Shown here piece after piece: positions 24,404-33,306 of a stretch of DNA of 64,000 nucleotides (position 1 is its first letter; each line of letters opens with the position of its first letter). The notes beneath the pieces are model-generated. The model did not search any database. It worked only from the letters and a program-made list of their open reading frames with translations, and was not told the origin of the DNA. The position numbers and the translations under genes were made by a program. The DNA is from Phycisphaerales bacterium. Its GTDB lineage: Bacteria; Planctomycetota; Phycisphaerae; Phycisphaerales; UBA1924. The DNA is taken from NCBI GenBank assembly GCA_028279375.1, contig JANQNW010000010.1, forward strand, positions 248,001-312,000, written 5' to 3'.

Positions 24404-24877
24404 ATGTCGAACGAGTCGAAGCACAAAAAGCAGATGATCGTCGGCGGCACGCTGGCGACTGCGTTCGGCGCCATGATCGGCGTTGTTGTCTTCACCTTCG
24501 CCTATGCGGACGGGGCTTCCTACCTCAGCGACAATCCGGACGCGTGCATCAACTGCCACGTGATGCAGCCGCATTACGACTCGTGGTCGCGATCGAGTCA
24601 TGCGAGTGTTGCGACGTGCAATGATTGCCATGCGCCGCCGGAGGGTTTCGTGGCGAAGTACCAGTCGAAGGCGTTGAACGGGTTCAATCACTCGTGGGCG
24701 TTCACGACGGGCAGCTTCCCGGATGAGATCATGATCACCAAGTCGAACCGGCGCATCACGGAGGCTGCGTGCCGCTCGTGCCATGAGTCGATTACGGCGA
24801 CCGTTGATTCCGCGCATGCGGGGGCCGAGGCGATCTCGTGCATCCGCTGCCATTCGAACGTGGCGCACGGTCCGTGA
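24404..24877 (+). CDS. nrfH: Tetraheme quinol dehydrogenase subunit of cytochrome c nitrite reductase
   Basis: NrfH takes electrons from menaquinol and passes them to NrfA. The 157-residue protein has one N-terminal membrane helix (about residues 10-35) and four heme c sites: CINCH, CNDCH, CRSCH and CIRCH. A conserved lysine-rich stretch follows the second site. The start at 24404 gives the normal short cytoplasmic N-terminus; upstream in-frame ATG codons would add an atypical extension. nrfA begins 17 bases after the stop. Together they reduce nitrite to ammonium at the periplasmic face. Confidence 0.92.
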   Translation: MSNESKHKKQMIVGGTLATAFGAMIGVVVFTFAYADGASYLSDNPDACINCHVMQPHYDSWSRSSHASVATCNDCHAPPEGFVAKYQSKALNGFNHSWAFTTGSFPDEIMITKSNRRITEAACRSCHESITATVDSAHAGAEAISCIRCHSNVAHGP

Positions 24878-24894
24878 GGCGAGACAGAGAGGCG

Positions 24895-26328
24895 ATGCGA
24901 GTTATGACGAATACAGAGGCGCGTTCTTCCAGACCTCGGTTCCTCGGCATGTCCACGGCGGGACTCGTCGTGCTGCTGGTGGTGGTCGCGGGGATCACGT
25001 TCGGCGCGCTTGCAGTGCTGGTGACGATCGTAGAGCGCAAGCAGGAGGCACAGGCGCCCTTCTTTACGGTCGTCGAGATCACGGATGAGACTGAGGATCC
25101 AGCGGTGTGGGGGAAGAACTTCCCGCTGCAGTACGACGGATTCAAGCGCACGGTGGACATGGTTCGCACGACCTACGGCGGAAGCGAGGCTGAGCCGCGT
25201 GAGCCTTCGTCCGAGGATCCGCGATCGTTCGTCGCGCGTCAGAAGCTGGACCTGATTCCGCAGCTCCGCCGGCTCTGGGCGGGATATGCGTTCGCGGTTG
25301 ACTATCGCGAAGCGCGCGGTCATGCGTATGCGCTGGAGGACCAGACATACACGGCTCGCCAGCGCGTGGTGCAGCAGCCGGGCACCTGCATGCAGTGCCA
25401 TGCGAGCACGTATGTCGCCATGATGAGGCTCGGCGAGGGCGATATTCACGCCGGCTTTGACGCGATCAACGTCATGAACTGGCAGGATGCGCGCGAGCAT
25501 GTCTCGCATCCTGTGGTCTGTATTGATTGCCATGATCCGTCAACGATGGCGCTGCGGATATCGCGTCCGGCGTTCATGAACGCCGTGGTCGACTGGAAGG
25601 CGAGCCAGGGCGAACCGGATTACGACCTTTCCCAGGCGACACGTCAGGAGATGCGGACATTCGTCTGCGCCCAGTGCCATGTCGAGTATTACTTCGCGGG
25701 CGATAAGAAGGCGCTGGTCTTCCCGTGGCACAACGGCCTGAAGGCGGAGGATCAACTCGCGTACTACGACGAGATCGGATTCAAGGACTGGACGCACGCG
25801 GAGACGGGCGCGCCCATGCTCAAGGCCCAGCATCCGGAGTTCGAGATGTGGATGCAGGGCGCGCACGCGAACGCCGGCGGATCATGCTCGGATTGCCACA
25901 TGCCGTACATGAAGGTGGGCGCGATGAAGATCAGTGACCATCACATCCGCAGCCCGATGCTGAACATCAACAACGCGTGCCAGACGTGCCACAATCGTCC
26001 GGAGGATGAGATCCTCGCGCAGGTCGAGGCGATCCAGGGACGGCACAAGCATCTCACCGAGATGGCGCTGGACGCGGTGCTCGACCTGATCGACGACATC
26101 AATGCGGCGAGGGCCGCTGGCGCGACGGAGTCGCAGCTCGCCCGGGCGCTCGATTTCCAGCGCAAGGCGAGTTGGTATGTCGATTTCGTGGACGCGGAGA
26201 ACTCGACCGGATTCCATGCGCCGCAGGAGTCGGCCCGGATCCTGGGCGAGTCGATCAACGCGTCGCGACTTGGGCAGTCGGCGCTGCGTGAGGACACCCA
26301 GCCGCTCGTGATGACGACGCAGCGGTAG
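24895..26328 (+). CDS. nrfA: Ammonia-forming cytochrome c nitrite reductase, CXXCH type
   Basis: NrfA reduces nitrite to ammonium. The 477-residue protein carries an N-terminal hydrophobic helix and five heme c motifs: CMQCH (Cys165), CIDCH (Cys209), CAQCH, CSDCH and CQTCH. In E. coli the first, catalytic heme is bound by CWSCK with lysine as ligand; here it is CMQCH, placing this enzyme in the CXXCH group. The DYREARGHAYALEDQ stretch, the SHPVVCIDCHDPSTM segment and the HEC-like C-terminal helices support the assignment over hydroxylamine oxidoreductase. An ATG at 24904 is an alternative start, slightly better placed for the GAGAGG site. It forms an operon with nrfH. Confidence 0.92.
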   Translation: MRVMTNTEARSSRPRFLGMSTAGLVVLLVVVAGITFGALAVLVTIVERKQEAQAPFFTVVEITDETEDPAVWGKNFPLQYDGFKRTVDMVRTTYGGSEAEPREPSSEDPRSFVARQKLDLIPQLRRLWAGYAFAVDYREARGHAYALEDQTYTARQRVVQQPGTCMQCHASTYVAMMRLGEGDIHAGFDAINVMNWQDAREHVSHPVVCIDCHDPSTMALRISRPAFMNAVVDWKASQGEPDYDLSQATRQEMRTFVCAQCHVEYYFAGDKKALVFPWHNGLKAEDQLAYYDEIGFKDWTHAETGAPMLKAQHPEFEMWMQGAHANAGGSCSDCHMPYMKVGAMKISDHHIRSPMLNINNACQTCHNRPEDEILAQVEAIQGRHKHLTEMALDAVLDLIDDINAARAAGATESQLARALDFQRKASWYVDFVDAENSTGFHAPQESARILGESINASRLGQSALREDTQPLVMTTQR

Positions 26329-26498
26329 TGCGCGTGAGTTCGTGTCGGACGTAGAGGCCGGGGCAGTCAACGCTGTTAGAGGACATGCGCTGGTTGTCGA
26401 GGCAGATTGCGCCGGCTTGATCTTATGAAGCACGGATCCTCTCTTGTTCTTCGTGCGTACCTCAGAGAGGTGGCGCGCGCGGGAGCAAGGGGCGCCGC

Positions 26499-27569
26499 GT
26501 GTCTCATCTCCTGATCGCAAACTCACTCTCTCCAGTTATGTGGGGGACGATCTTCCTTCTTTACTACGGGAACATCGTCCTGGGAATCATCGAAGGGCTC
26601 ATTGTCGGACGGATGCTCCGCGTGCCCTACACGCCTTCGATTGCTCTTCTGATCCTTGCGAACTACGTGTCGGCGTTCGTTGGCTCGGTGATGTTCGGCC
26701 TCGGCGAGGCGCCCAGCCCACTCCCTGAGTCGCTCTTCGAGATACCTCTTCACCATCCGAGCTTGATTACCTGGATCTGCGTGCTTGTGGCGTTCGGCGC
26801 GTCCCTGCTCATCGAATGGCCGGCTTGCCTTCTACTCGCCGAATCATCGCCTCGCCGCATTCGATCATCCCTTCTGGCGGCGACTGTCGCACAAGTCGCC
26901 ACGTATTCGCTGCTGGCCCTCTACTTCGCGGGCGGCTCGAACACGATCGGGCGTGAGGTCGTCGTCTCGCCTTTGGAAGAGGTTGTGTCTGGCGGCGTTG
27001 ATGCGCGTGTGTACTTCATTGATCCAGTGAATGGCGATCTCTGCAGCTTTCGCCTCGACGGCTCAGATCGGCAGACTCTCCGAGCGCTCGGCTCGACGCA
27101 TCGGAACGATGTGCTTGGATGGTGGCCGCCAGAGTTCACTGGCGAAGAGCACTGGCGTCTTGAGTTCTGGAGCGCTGCGAAGAGGGAGACGATGGTCGTG
27201 CTGGAGCATCCACCCGGCGTCTGTGAAGCGTTTCGCAGTCGGTATGACGACGACATCGTCTGGGATGGCTGGTGGCTCGGATTCAATGGAGTTGCAGATC
27301 TCAGAGCCCCTGAGAACCGTGAGATCGTTGCGAAGCCTTCTGGGAACTCCGGTGTCTCTTTCCGGGCGCCAGATGGAGACGATTCCATATTCGTCTCATA
27401 TGACACCCCCTTCGTCTCGTGGTGGGGCAGGTGCATCACGCTGCTACCCGATGACCTCGCCGTCTTCGAGTTGGGCCAGCAGGTCTGTGTGCTCTCGCTA
27501 GAAACTCGGAAAATCGCGTTCCTTGCGCGAGGCAGAGGGCCGTGCGTGCTCCTCGGCGATTCTGAGTAG
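26499..27569 (+). CDS. Hypothetical membrane protein with extracytoplasmic C-terminal domain
   Basis: I do not recognise this 356-residue protein. The first 150 or so residues contain about four hydrophobic helices. The remainder is soluble, rich in Trp and in short strands (DARVYFIDPVNGDLCSFRLDGSD and similar), which suggests a small beta-sheet or propeller-like domain. The start is a GTG at 26499 preceded by AAGGGG at good spacing. An ATG at 26538 would remove part of the first helix. It has no clear operon partner; the nearest upstream gene, nrfA, ends 170 bases away. Confidence 0.6.
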   Translation: MSHLLIANSLSPVMWGTIFLLYYGNIVLGIIEGLIVGRMLRVPYTPSIALLILANYVSAFVGSVMFGLGEAPSPLPESLFEIPLHHPSLITWICVLVAFGASLLIEWPACLLLAESSPRRIRSSLLAATVAQVATYSLLALYFAGGSNTIGREVVVSPLEEVVSGGVDARVYFIDPVNGDLCSFRLDGSDRQTLRALGSTHRNDVLGWWPPEFTGEEHWRLEFWSAAKRETMVVLEHPPGVCEAFRSRYDDDIVWDGWWLGFNGVADLRAPENREIVAKPSGNSGVSFRAPDGDDSIFVSYDTPFVSWWGRCITLLPDDLAVFELGQQVCVLSLETRKIAFLARGRGPCVLLGDSE

Positions 27570-27717
27570 CTGTCTTTTCGAGAGCATCTTCGGCTCAAGC
27601 AGCGCTAGGGTGGGCACGTGCTTATGAAAGTGCCAGGAGCTATTCGCCAATGAAGGGAGAGGAGCCCGGCCTGCGCCGCCGGTGCGTCCGTCTCGTGGAT
27701 CATTCTGGTGGTGACAT

Positions 27718-28671
27718 ATGCAGATTGTCATTCTCGGCGTGCGTCTTGCGATTCTGTGCTTGATTGCGATCATCATTCGCATCGCCTCTGGAATCGTCGT
27801 GGCGGGCGCTGTCCTCGGGGATGGGGAGAACGCCGCCGCCGCTCCGGGCCCTGAGACGTCAGCAGCGGCGGGCCCCACACCTTTCGAGCAGATCATGCTG
27901 CTTGTCGTCGTCGTGGGCGTCGCAATGCTCGAGGCGATCGCGCTGGCGCCGTGGATCTATCGCGCGCGGACGCGCATGCTCCCGCTTATTCCCGTCGTCG
28001 CTGCTGTCATCTTTGGCGTTCTCACACTGCAGCCAATGATCGAGGCGACTTATTTCGGCGTCGCGCACGGCGAGACGATTCGTCTGATGACGTATATGGG
28101 CGTTGCCGTATCGGTCCTTCTGGCGCCGGTCGCGGTGATCGCGCTTCGCTGGCGACGGCGCGGCGCTGATCAGGGCGACCTCCTGCGCGATGCGCAAACA
28201 CCTCGTCGCTGGCGAGCGCTCGCCATCAAGATCGGCGTCGTGTCGTTGGTGTATGCAGTGGTCTATATCGCATTTGGATATGTGGTCGCGTGGCGGACGC
28301 CCGAAATTCGAGCGTACTACGGTGGTGGCGAGTCGGCAGAGCTTCGTCCGTTCGTGGACCACATGCTGAACCTGATTCGGCATCATCCGTCGCTGCTTCT
28401 GCTACAGGTCGGACGGGGGGTTCTCTGGAGCCTGATGGCGCTGGCCATCGCGCGCACGATGCGTCGCGGGGCGCTGGAGACGGGGATCGCCGTCGGCCTT
28501 GTCTTCGGAATCCTGATGAATGCGCAGTTGCTGCTTCCGAATGACGCGATGCCATCCGACGTGCGCATCATTCACTTGCTCGAGACGGCGCCTTCAAACT
28601 TCCTGATCGGACTCCTGGCAGGCGCGCTCTTCGCCACGAAGCAGACACGTCCTACTCAGGAAACCCCTTAA
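27718..28671 (+). CDS. Hypothetical polytopic membrane protein
   Basis: The 317-residue product has about seven hydrophobic segments spread over its length, beginning directly at the N-terminus (IVILGVRLAILCLIAIIIRIA). An Ala/Pro-rich linker near residues 40-55 and an Arg-rich loop near 145-160 separate them. No catalytic motif or family is recognised. Its 3' end overlaps the convergent DUF4136 gene by 20 bases, so both stops lie inside the other gene. Confidence 0.6.
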   Translation: MQIVILGVRLAILCLIAIIIRIASGIVVAGAVLGDGENAAAAPGPETSAAAGPTPFEQIMLLVVVVGVAMLEAIALAPWIYRARTRMLPLIPVVAAVIFGVLTLQPMIEATYFGVAHGETIRLMTYMGVAVSVLLAPVAVIALRWRRRGADQGDLLRDAQTPRRWRALAIKIGVVSLVYAVVYIAFGYVVAWRTPEIRAYYGGGESAELRPFVDHMLNLIRHHPSLLLLQVGRGVLWSLMALAIARTMRRGALETGIAVGLVFGILMNAQLLLPNDAMPSDVRIIHLLETAPSNFLIGLLAGALFATKQTRPTQETP

Positions 28672-29203
28672 GCATGACCCGAATGGCGTGTGTGAGGCGT
28701 TCGCGCGTGAGATTGAGTGTGGCTGGTCCGCCCTTGGTGGATTGCGCGCTTCCGACCCAGACGAGTTCACCGGTTTCGGAGTCTGCGAAGAGAACCGCGA
28801 GCCCGCGCGTCGGGACCTCGAAGGTGATTTCGATGTCGTGGTTCTGCGCGATCAGGCGAAGTGTGGGTTCATCGATGTTGAGACCGTAGATCCCGAGGAG
28901 ACGGCCATTCTCTGCCACCTGTCGAAATCCCTTGCGGCGCATCTGGAGGCTGGCGAGATGTTGGATCTCCTGCTTCAGGTCGAAGTCAGCGCGGGAGACC
29001 GTGCGGCCGGTGTCGCCGACGAAGACGAGGGCGCCGATCCATTGGAAGGTCGTGCGACGCGCAAAGCCCTCATCAACGTGGGCGCGTGAGTCGATCGAGA
29101 TGTCGGGGAATGTCGGGCGCGAGCAGGCGCTCAGTGCGCAGAAGGCCACCGCGAGGGCTGAGAGCAACCCGGCGGCGCGCGTTCTGTGCGTTTGATTCAC
29201 CAT
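28652..29203 (-). CDS. DUF4136-type lipoprotein, copy 1
   Basis: The 183-residue protein has a lipoprotein signal with lipobox Leu-Ser-Ala-Cys and a DUF4136-like body: PDISIDSRA after the lipobox, a central beta-hairpin region, and a closing segment with LAVLFADSETGELVWVGSAQ and a C-terminal helix ending in MLKGFPE. Function is unknown; such proteins sit on the membrane facing the periplasm. An ATG five codons earlier (29218) is also possible. It lies 30 bases downstream of a paralog with the same architecture, so the pair arose by tandem duplication. Confidence 0.75.
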   Translation of the reverse strand: MVNQTHRTRAAGLLSALAVAFCALSACSRPTFPDISIDSRAHVDEGFARRTTFQWIGALVFVGDTGRTVSRADFDLKQEIQHLASLQMRRKGFRQVAENGRLLGIYGLNIDEPTLRLIAQNHDIEITFEVPTRGLAVLFADSETGELVWVGSAQSTKGGPATLNLTRERLTHAIRVMLKGFPE

Positions 29204-29233
29204 GTGTCGCTTCGGCATGCGACTCGCGATGTG

Positions 29234-29761
29234 TCAGTCCGGGAACTTCTTGAGCATCGTCGTGAGCGCGTAGTCGATTCGCTTCTTCGCGAGTTCGATG
29301 TCGGGCTCTTCCATGATGTCGGCCTCGGCCGTGCCGATCCAGACGATGCGGCGCGTCACGGGATCCGCGAACATAATGGCGACACCGCCCTTCGGGGCTT
29401 CCTCAAGGCGATTCACGTTGTCCTCGTCGGCAATGAGCTCCATGTTCTTCATGTCGACGCCGACGGCGTAGACGGCGAGCAGATCGGGATCGACGGCGAC
29501 CTGGTTGAGACCCTTGCTGCGCAGTTCGCGATCGACGATGAACGTGATCTCGGCGCCGATGTCGAGATCGGTGGGCGTCCAGTCGTCGTCCGGATCGCGC
29601 ACGAACGCAGCGGCGGCGGCCCACATGTACGACTCGTAGTTCGCGGCGTCGCTTGCCCGGGACTCGGTCTCAATCGAGATGTCGGGGTACGGATTGCTGG
29701 CGCAGGCGCCGAGCGAGGCGCACACGAGCAGCGTGGTCGCGATCCTGGCGAGATTCTTCAC
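29234..29761 (-). CDS. DUF4136-type lipoprotein, copy 2
   Basis: The 175-residue protein has a signal peptide with lipobox Leu-Gly-Ala-Cys, then YPDISIETES, matching copy 1 at the same position. It shares with copy 1 the VAIMFADPVTRRIVWIGTAEAD segment and an ending of MLKKFPD against MLKGFPE. The two copies have diverged strongly in the middle. The start at 29761 is the only sensible one. It is first in the two-gene unit and divergent from the DUF3108-like gene at 29909. Confidence 0.78.
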   Translation of the reverse strand: MKNLARIATTLLVCASLGACASNPYPDISIETESRASDAANYESYMWAAAAAFVRDPDDDWTPTDLDIGAEITFIVDRELRSKGLNQVAVDPDLLAVYAVGVDMKNMELIADEDNVNRLEEAPKGGVAIMFADPVTRRIVWIGTAEADIMEEPDIELAKKRIDYALTTMLKKFPD

Positions 29762-29908
29762 GAGATCGACTCCAAGTTAATAGTCGTGGAAACGGGTGAG
29801 TTGGCCCCCGCCGAGCCTGATTCTCGGACCGTCATGGTAACCGCGTCGAGTCGGGGTGTGAATCCAGTCGGCGTTCAGCAACGAACTCAACGGGATGGAG
29901 GATCGCCG

Positions 29909-30655
29909 ATGCGCCGACTGCTGATTCTGACTCTCGTCTTCCTTGGGGCGGCGGCCGCATTCGCGTCCACCCCGACGGTGAACCCGGAACTCGTTCGCGC
30001 AGCGGACTACGAGTTCCGGTATTTAGGTCGTGATCTTGGCGACGAGACCTTCTCGGTGATTCGCACCGGTGAGGGCTATGTGATCAACGCGGAGCTCGCG
30101 CTGAGCGTCGGCGACCAGAAGCCGTCACGCTCGCAATACGTGCTTGATCAGAACCGTCGGTTGGTCTCGGCGACATATGAGGAACTCGTGCAGGGCGGCG
30201 CGCGAGCCGAGTATCGGATCGAGGCAGGCGTGCTCATCGCGCGGCGGCTCGATGCTGCCGGCGCCTCCGAGATTCGCATTGAGCTCGAGGAAGGTGCGAT
30301 CGTCACGGGTCCACACTACGTGACCGATTTCTTCGTGCTCAAGCCGCTTGGACTTGATGTCGGAGATCGCCACGAGCAGGTCGCGTACGCCTTTGGATTC
30401 GACGGGTGGGCGCCCTCGCGTGTCGGGCTCAAGAGCAAACGCGAGCGAAACAAGCGCGTCGCCGATCTTGACGGCGCGAAGGTCGACACGATGGTGTACA
30501 GCTGTGTCATCGATACGGGCCGCAAGAAGTACAGGACGCGGTCCTACCTCGATGCGGATGGGATTTCCGTGCGGATCTCCGTTCGGGCGCCGATCGGTTC
30601 GATGAAGGTGATCCTCGATCGGGAAGAGCGCGAGGTAGCCTCCGCGGCTGAGTGA
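29909..30655 (+). CDS. Secreted DUF3108-like protein
   Basis: The 248-residue protein has a signal peptide (MRRLLILTLVFLGAAAAFAS) and a body of beta strands reminiscent of the DUF3108 group: an early YEFRYLGRDLGDETFSV segment, then repeated strand pairs with acidic turns, and a DTMVYSCVIDTGRKKYRT stretch. The group is found outside the cytoplasm and its function is not established. The ATG at 29909 is supported by GGAGGA seven bases upstream; the open frame extends further 5' but that part lies antisense to the DUF4136 genes and is not coding. Confidence 0.65.
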   Translation: MRRLLILTLVFLGAAAAFASTPTVNPELVRAADYEFRYLGRDLGDETFSVIRTGEGYVINAELALSVGDQKPSRSQYVLDQNRRLVSATYEELVQGGARAEYRIEAGVLIARRLDAAGASEIRIELEEGAIVTGPHYVTDFFVLKPLGLDVGDRHEQVAYAFGFDGWAPSRVGLKSKRERNKRVADLDGAKVDTMVYSCVIDTGRKKYRTRSYLDADGISVRISVRAPIGSMKVILDREEREVASAAE

Positions 30656-30967
30656 CGATCCTGCGCCATGCTCGCAGGCGGGACTCATCCGAGCCTGCAC
30701 TCGCCCGACTCCGCGGGCCAACGGGCGCCAGAACGATCATCATGCTGTGCGCGCAGAGTTCGAGGAACTCTTCGGTGTCGGCGCAGATCGCTCGTTCGTG
30801 CGGGATGACTCCGCGGGAGGCCTGCGCGAGAGCCGTGATCGTGGCGAGCGTCACGACGACCTCTGAGAGGACGGCCCCGCGGTAGAACAGCGTTCTGGCG
30901 CTGTCAGGGCGTTTTCCTGCCGATGATGTGAAATAAACTAGACACAAAGTACAATAAACTGTACAGT
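30656..30967. other. Intergenic region with regulator promoter
   Basis: Most of these 312 bases hold nothing I can name. Reading frames exist on both strands, but none has a ribosome binding site and a recognisable product. The last 45 bases are A/T-rich and unlike the rest: they contain TACAAT (30950-30955), a likely -10 box for the regulator gene, overlapped by the GTACA-N6-TGTAC dyad. Confidence 0.4.
30949..30964. promoter_or_regulatory. Dyad operator at the XRE regulator promoter
   Basis: GTACA-N6-TGTAC forms a perfect 5-bp inverted repeat. It covers the TACAAT box and ends three bases before the GTG start of the XRE regulator, a position suited to autorepression. The link to that regulator is inference. 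Confidence 0.45.
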
Positions 30968-31216
30968 GTGCCTGTGAAGTCTCGGCATGACATCGAGAGC
31001 CAGGTGCGCCAGCACCGGCAGCTTGCGGGGATGACGCAGCAGGGGCTTGCGAGCCGTCTTGGCGTGACGCGTCAGACGGTGCTCTCGATCGAGAAGGGGA
31101 AGTACACGCCGTCGGTGGCGCTGGCGCTCCGGCTGGGGCAGGTCTTCGGGGTGAGCGTTGAGGCCCTCTTTCAACTCAGGAAAGGAGAGGGTGATGATGA
31201 CGACAAGCGCGGGTGA
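30968..31216 (+). CDS. XRE-family transcriptional regulator (YozG-like)
   Basis: This 82-residue protein is almost entirely a helix-turn-helix domain of the Cro/CI type: RQHRQLAGMTQQGLASRLGVTRQTVLSIEKGKYTPSVALALRLGQVFGVSVEALF. Small regulators of this kind often sit in front of a membrane protein gene, as here. The start is GTG at 30968 (a second in-frame GTG is at 30974); with the -10 box at 30950-30955 the message would be nearly leaderless. The downstream membrane gene starts inside its last codons at 31194, so the two are coupled. A dyad over the promoter suggests autoregulation. Confidence 0.85.
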   Translation: MPVKSRHDIESQVRQHRQLAGMTQQGLASRLGVTRQTVLSIEKGKYTPSVALALRLGQVFGVSVEALFQLRKGEGDDDDKRG

Positions 31217-31916
31217 GCTGTGGCGTCCGGGTCGGACGCAGCTGGTGGCCGGGGCGATGATCGTGGCGGGCTTCCTGCTCGCGGGCTTGAGCTGGTGGTT
31301 CCTGATGCTTGCGGCGGCGGGGGCGCTTGGTCCCGGGATGCTGCGCGAGTTCGGCGCTCTGGGCGACAAGGACGAGTTTCAGCGGCGCACTGATTATCGC
31401 GCCGGGTATCACGCGTTCATTGCGACAGGGGTCGTCGGGTTCCTGCTGCTTGCCTTCGTGCGGAGCGGCGGGGAGATCGAGAATCCCGAGCAGCTGCCGG
31501 ACCTCTTCCTGACGCTGCTCTGGTTCACTTGGATTCTGAGTTCATTGATCGCATTCTGGGGCGCACAGAAGGCGGCGACGCGCATTCTGCTGGGCTTCGG
31601 CGCCGTGTGGCTTGGATTCACGATCCTGAGCAACACGGGATCGGAATGGACGGGCTGGGCGGCGCTGCTGCTGCATCCGCTGCTTGCGGCGCCCTTCTTC
31701 GCGCTTGCGTGGACGGCGCGGCGCTGGCCGAGGGTTTCCGGCGCGCTGTTGATCGCGGCGTCGTTGTTCTTCTATGTGTTCTTCGGCGGTCCCGGGTTTG
31801 GCTCGGGTGGCGGCACGGGGATGATCACGAGCGTGACGACGCTGACGCTGTTCGTGGGGCCGCTGCTTGCGAGCGGCATCGGGCTGGTGTGCTCGTCGCG
31901 GGACGTCGACGGCTAG
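31194..31916 (+). CDS. Polytopic membrane protein paired with XRE regulator
   Basis: The 240-residue protein has about seven hydrophobic helices connected by short loops and ends in SSRDVDG. The start at 31194 is backed by a very good Shine-Dalgarno sequence (AAAGGAGAGG) inside the regulator gene, which it overlaps by 23 bases. I do not recognise a family. The arrangement (small XRE protein followed by a membrane protein) is common in bacteria and is often autoregulated, but the function is usually unknown. Confidence 0.7.
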   Translation: MMTTSAGELWRPGRTQLVAGAMIVAGFLLAGLSWWFLMLAAAGALGPGMLREFGALGDKDEFQRRTDYRAGYHAFIATGVVGFLLLAFVRSGGEIENPEQLPDLFLTLLWFTWILSSLIAFWGAQKAATRILLGFGAVWLGFTILSNTGSEWTGWAALLLHPLLAAPFFALAWTARRWPRVSGALLIAASLFFYVFFGGPGFGSGGGTGMITSVTTLTLFVGPLLASGIGLVCSSRDVDG

Positions 31917-31976
31917 GATCTTCACGAGCAGAACCAGTTCGCTTGAGCGATGGTCGGCGTCCGGATTGTGAGTCAG

Positions 31977-33182
31977 ATGATCCTCTCGATCGCGATTGTT
32001 GGCTGTGGGACCGCGGGACAGGCGTCGGCGATCTTGCTTGCGCGCGCGGGCCATCAGGTGCGAGTGTTTGAGCAGGCGCCGGAAATCGGCCCGGTTGGCG
32101 CCGGTCTTCTTCTCCAGCCGACAGGTCTTGATGTCCTCCTGCAACTCGGAGCGGCGGATGAGATTCTCCAGATGGCGGCGCCTGTGCGCAGGCTTCACGG
32201 AACGACGATCTCAGGACGTACGGTGCTCGACCTGAAGTATGCCGATCTGCGCGCAGGGCTTTGTGGATTCGGCGTCCAGCGATCGGCCCTGAGCGCGATA
32301 CTCCTCGATCGAATGCGCGAGGCGGGGATCGAGCCGGAGCTGGGTGTCTTGATTGAGCGCGTCACAGATGACGACCGTCCGTTCATCGAATCGTCCGGGG
32401 AGCGTGAGGGACCGTTCGATCTCGTCATTGTCGCCGACGGCGCGCGTTCGCGCATTCGTGCGCAGTATCCAGAGCTGGTTCGTCGGGACCGAGCCTATCC
32501 GTGGGGCGCTCTCTGGTTTATGGGTGAGGATGAAGCGGGCACCTACGGCGATGTCCTGCGGCAGGTGTACAGGGATTCAAGACACATGCTGGGTTTCCTG
32601 CCCTCGGGAAGCACTGTTGAGGATCCTGTTCAGCGCGTCAGTCTCTTCTGGAGCGTTCGAGCGGCGACGTGGTCCGGCCCGGAGTCTTTGCATCTGGATG
32701 ATTGGAAGGAACGAGTGCGCGGGCTCTCGAGTCATGCTGAGCCGCTGCTCGAGCAGATCTCAAAGAGCGACCAGTTGATCTTCGCGCCCTATCGAGACGC
32801 GGTGTTGCGGCGACCGTTCAGAGGCGCCGTGGTCTTCATCGGAGATGCGGGGCATGCGATGAGTCCGCAGTTGGGGCAGGGTGTGAATCTTGCCCTTGTT
32901 GACGCCGCGGAGCTTGCAGCGCAGCTTGCTTGCCGATCTTCTGTCGCCCATGCGCTCCGAGCTTTCGAGGCCGCCCGACGCGCCCATGTCGCGTTCTATC
33001 GGCGGGCGTCGAGATGGCTAACTCCCGTCTTCCAATCTCGATGGGCGCCGCTGGGGTCGGCGCGTGATGCGCTGCTTGGGCCGATGTGCAGATTCAATCC
33101 GATCCGCCGACAGATGCTCCTTTCGCTCGCCGGTGTAAAGACCGGGATCCTTGGCTCGCGCGAACTTCCTGCCGATCGCTAA
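31977..33182 (+). CDS. FAD-dependent aromatic-ring monooxygenase family protein
   Basis: The 401-residue protein is a class A flavin monooxygenase of the UbiH/salicylate hydroxylase type. It shows the N-terminal FAD-binding SIAIVGCGTAGQASAILL, the middle DGARSRIR (part of the DG motif) and the ribityl-binding GDAGHAMSPQLGQGVNLALVDA. The substrate is not evident. An ATG at 31950 would add nine residues; 31977 is preferred because the Rossmann strand should begin near the N-terminus, but neither has a strong ribosome site. No ubiquinone or catabolic genes are adjacent. Confidence 0.85.
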   Translation: MILSIAIVGCGTAGQASAILLARAGHQVRVFEQAPEIGPVGAGLLLQPTGLDVLLQLGAADEILQMAAPVRRLHGTTISGRTVLDLKYADLRAGLCGFGVQRSALSAILLDRMREAGIEPELGVLIERVTDDDRPFIESSGEREGPFDLVIVADGARSRIRAQYPELVRRDRAYPWGALWFMGEDEAGTYGDVLRQVYRDSRHMLGFLPSGSTVEDPVQRVSLFWSVRAATWSGPESLHLDDWKERVRGLSSHAEPLLEQISKSDQLIFAPYRDAVLRRPFRGAVVFIGDAGHAMSPQLGQGVNLALVDAAELAAQLACRSSVAHALRAFEAARRAHVAFYRRASRWLTPVFQSRWAPLGSARDALLGPMCRFNPIRRQMLLSLAGVKTGILGSRELPADR

Positions 33183-33306
33183 CGAGCGTCGTCGGTGTCG
33201 CGGCGCCGTCATCGGTACGATGCGCGTGAGTTCCGTTGAGCCAGAGCGTCAGGCGTCGTGACCCCCTGCGTCTGGCTGCTCTCGAGGTGAGTGCACGATC
33301 ATCGGC

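Noticed and set aside
29186..29908. In-frame 5' extension of the DUF3108-like gene
   Set aside because: It is antisense to two DUF4136 lipoprotein genes; the signal peptide and GGAGGA site fix the start at 29909.
30507..30947. 146-codon frame on the minus strand covering the 30656-30967 gap
   Set aside because: It overlaps the end of the upstream gene by about 150 bases, has no ribosome site and no recognisable domain. I cannot exclude a gene remnant.
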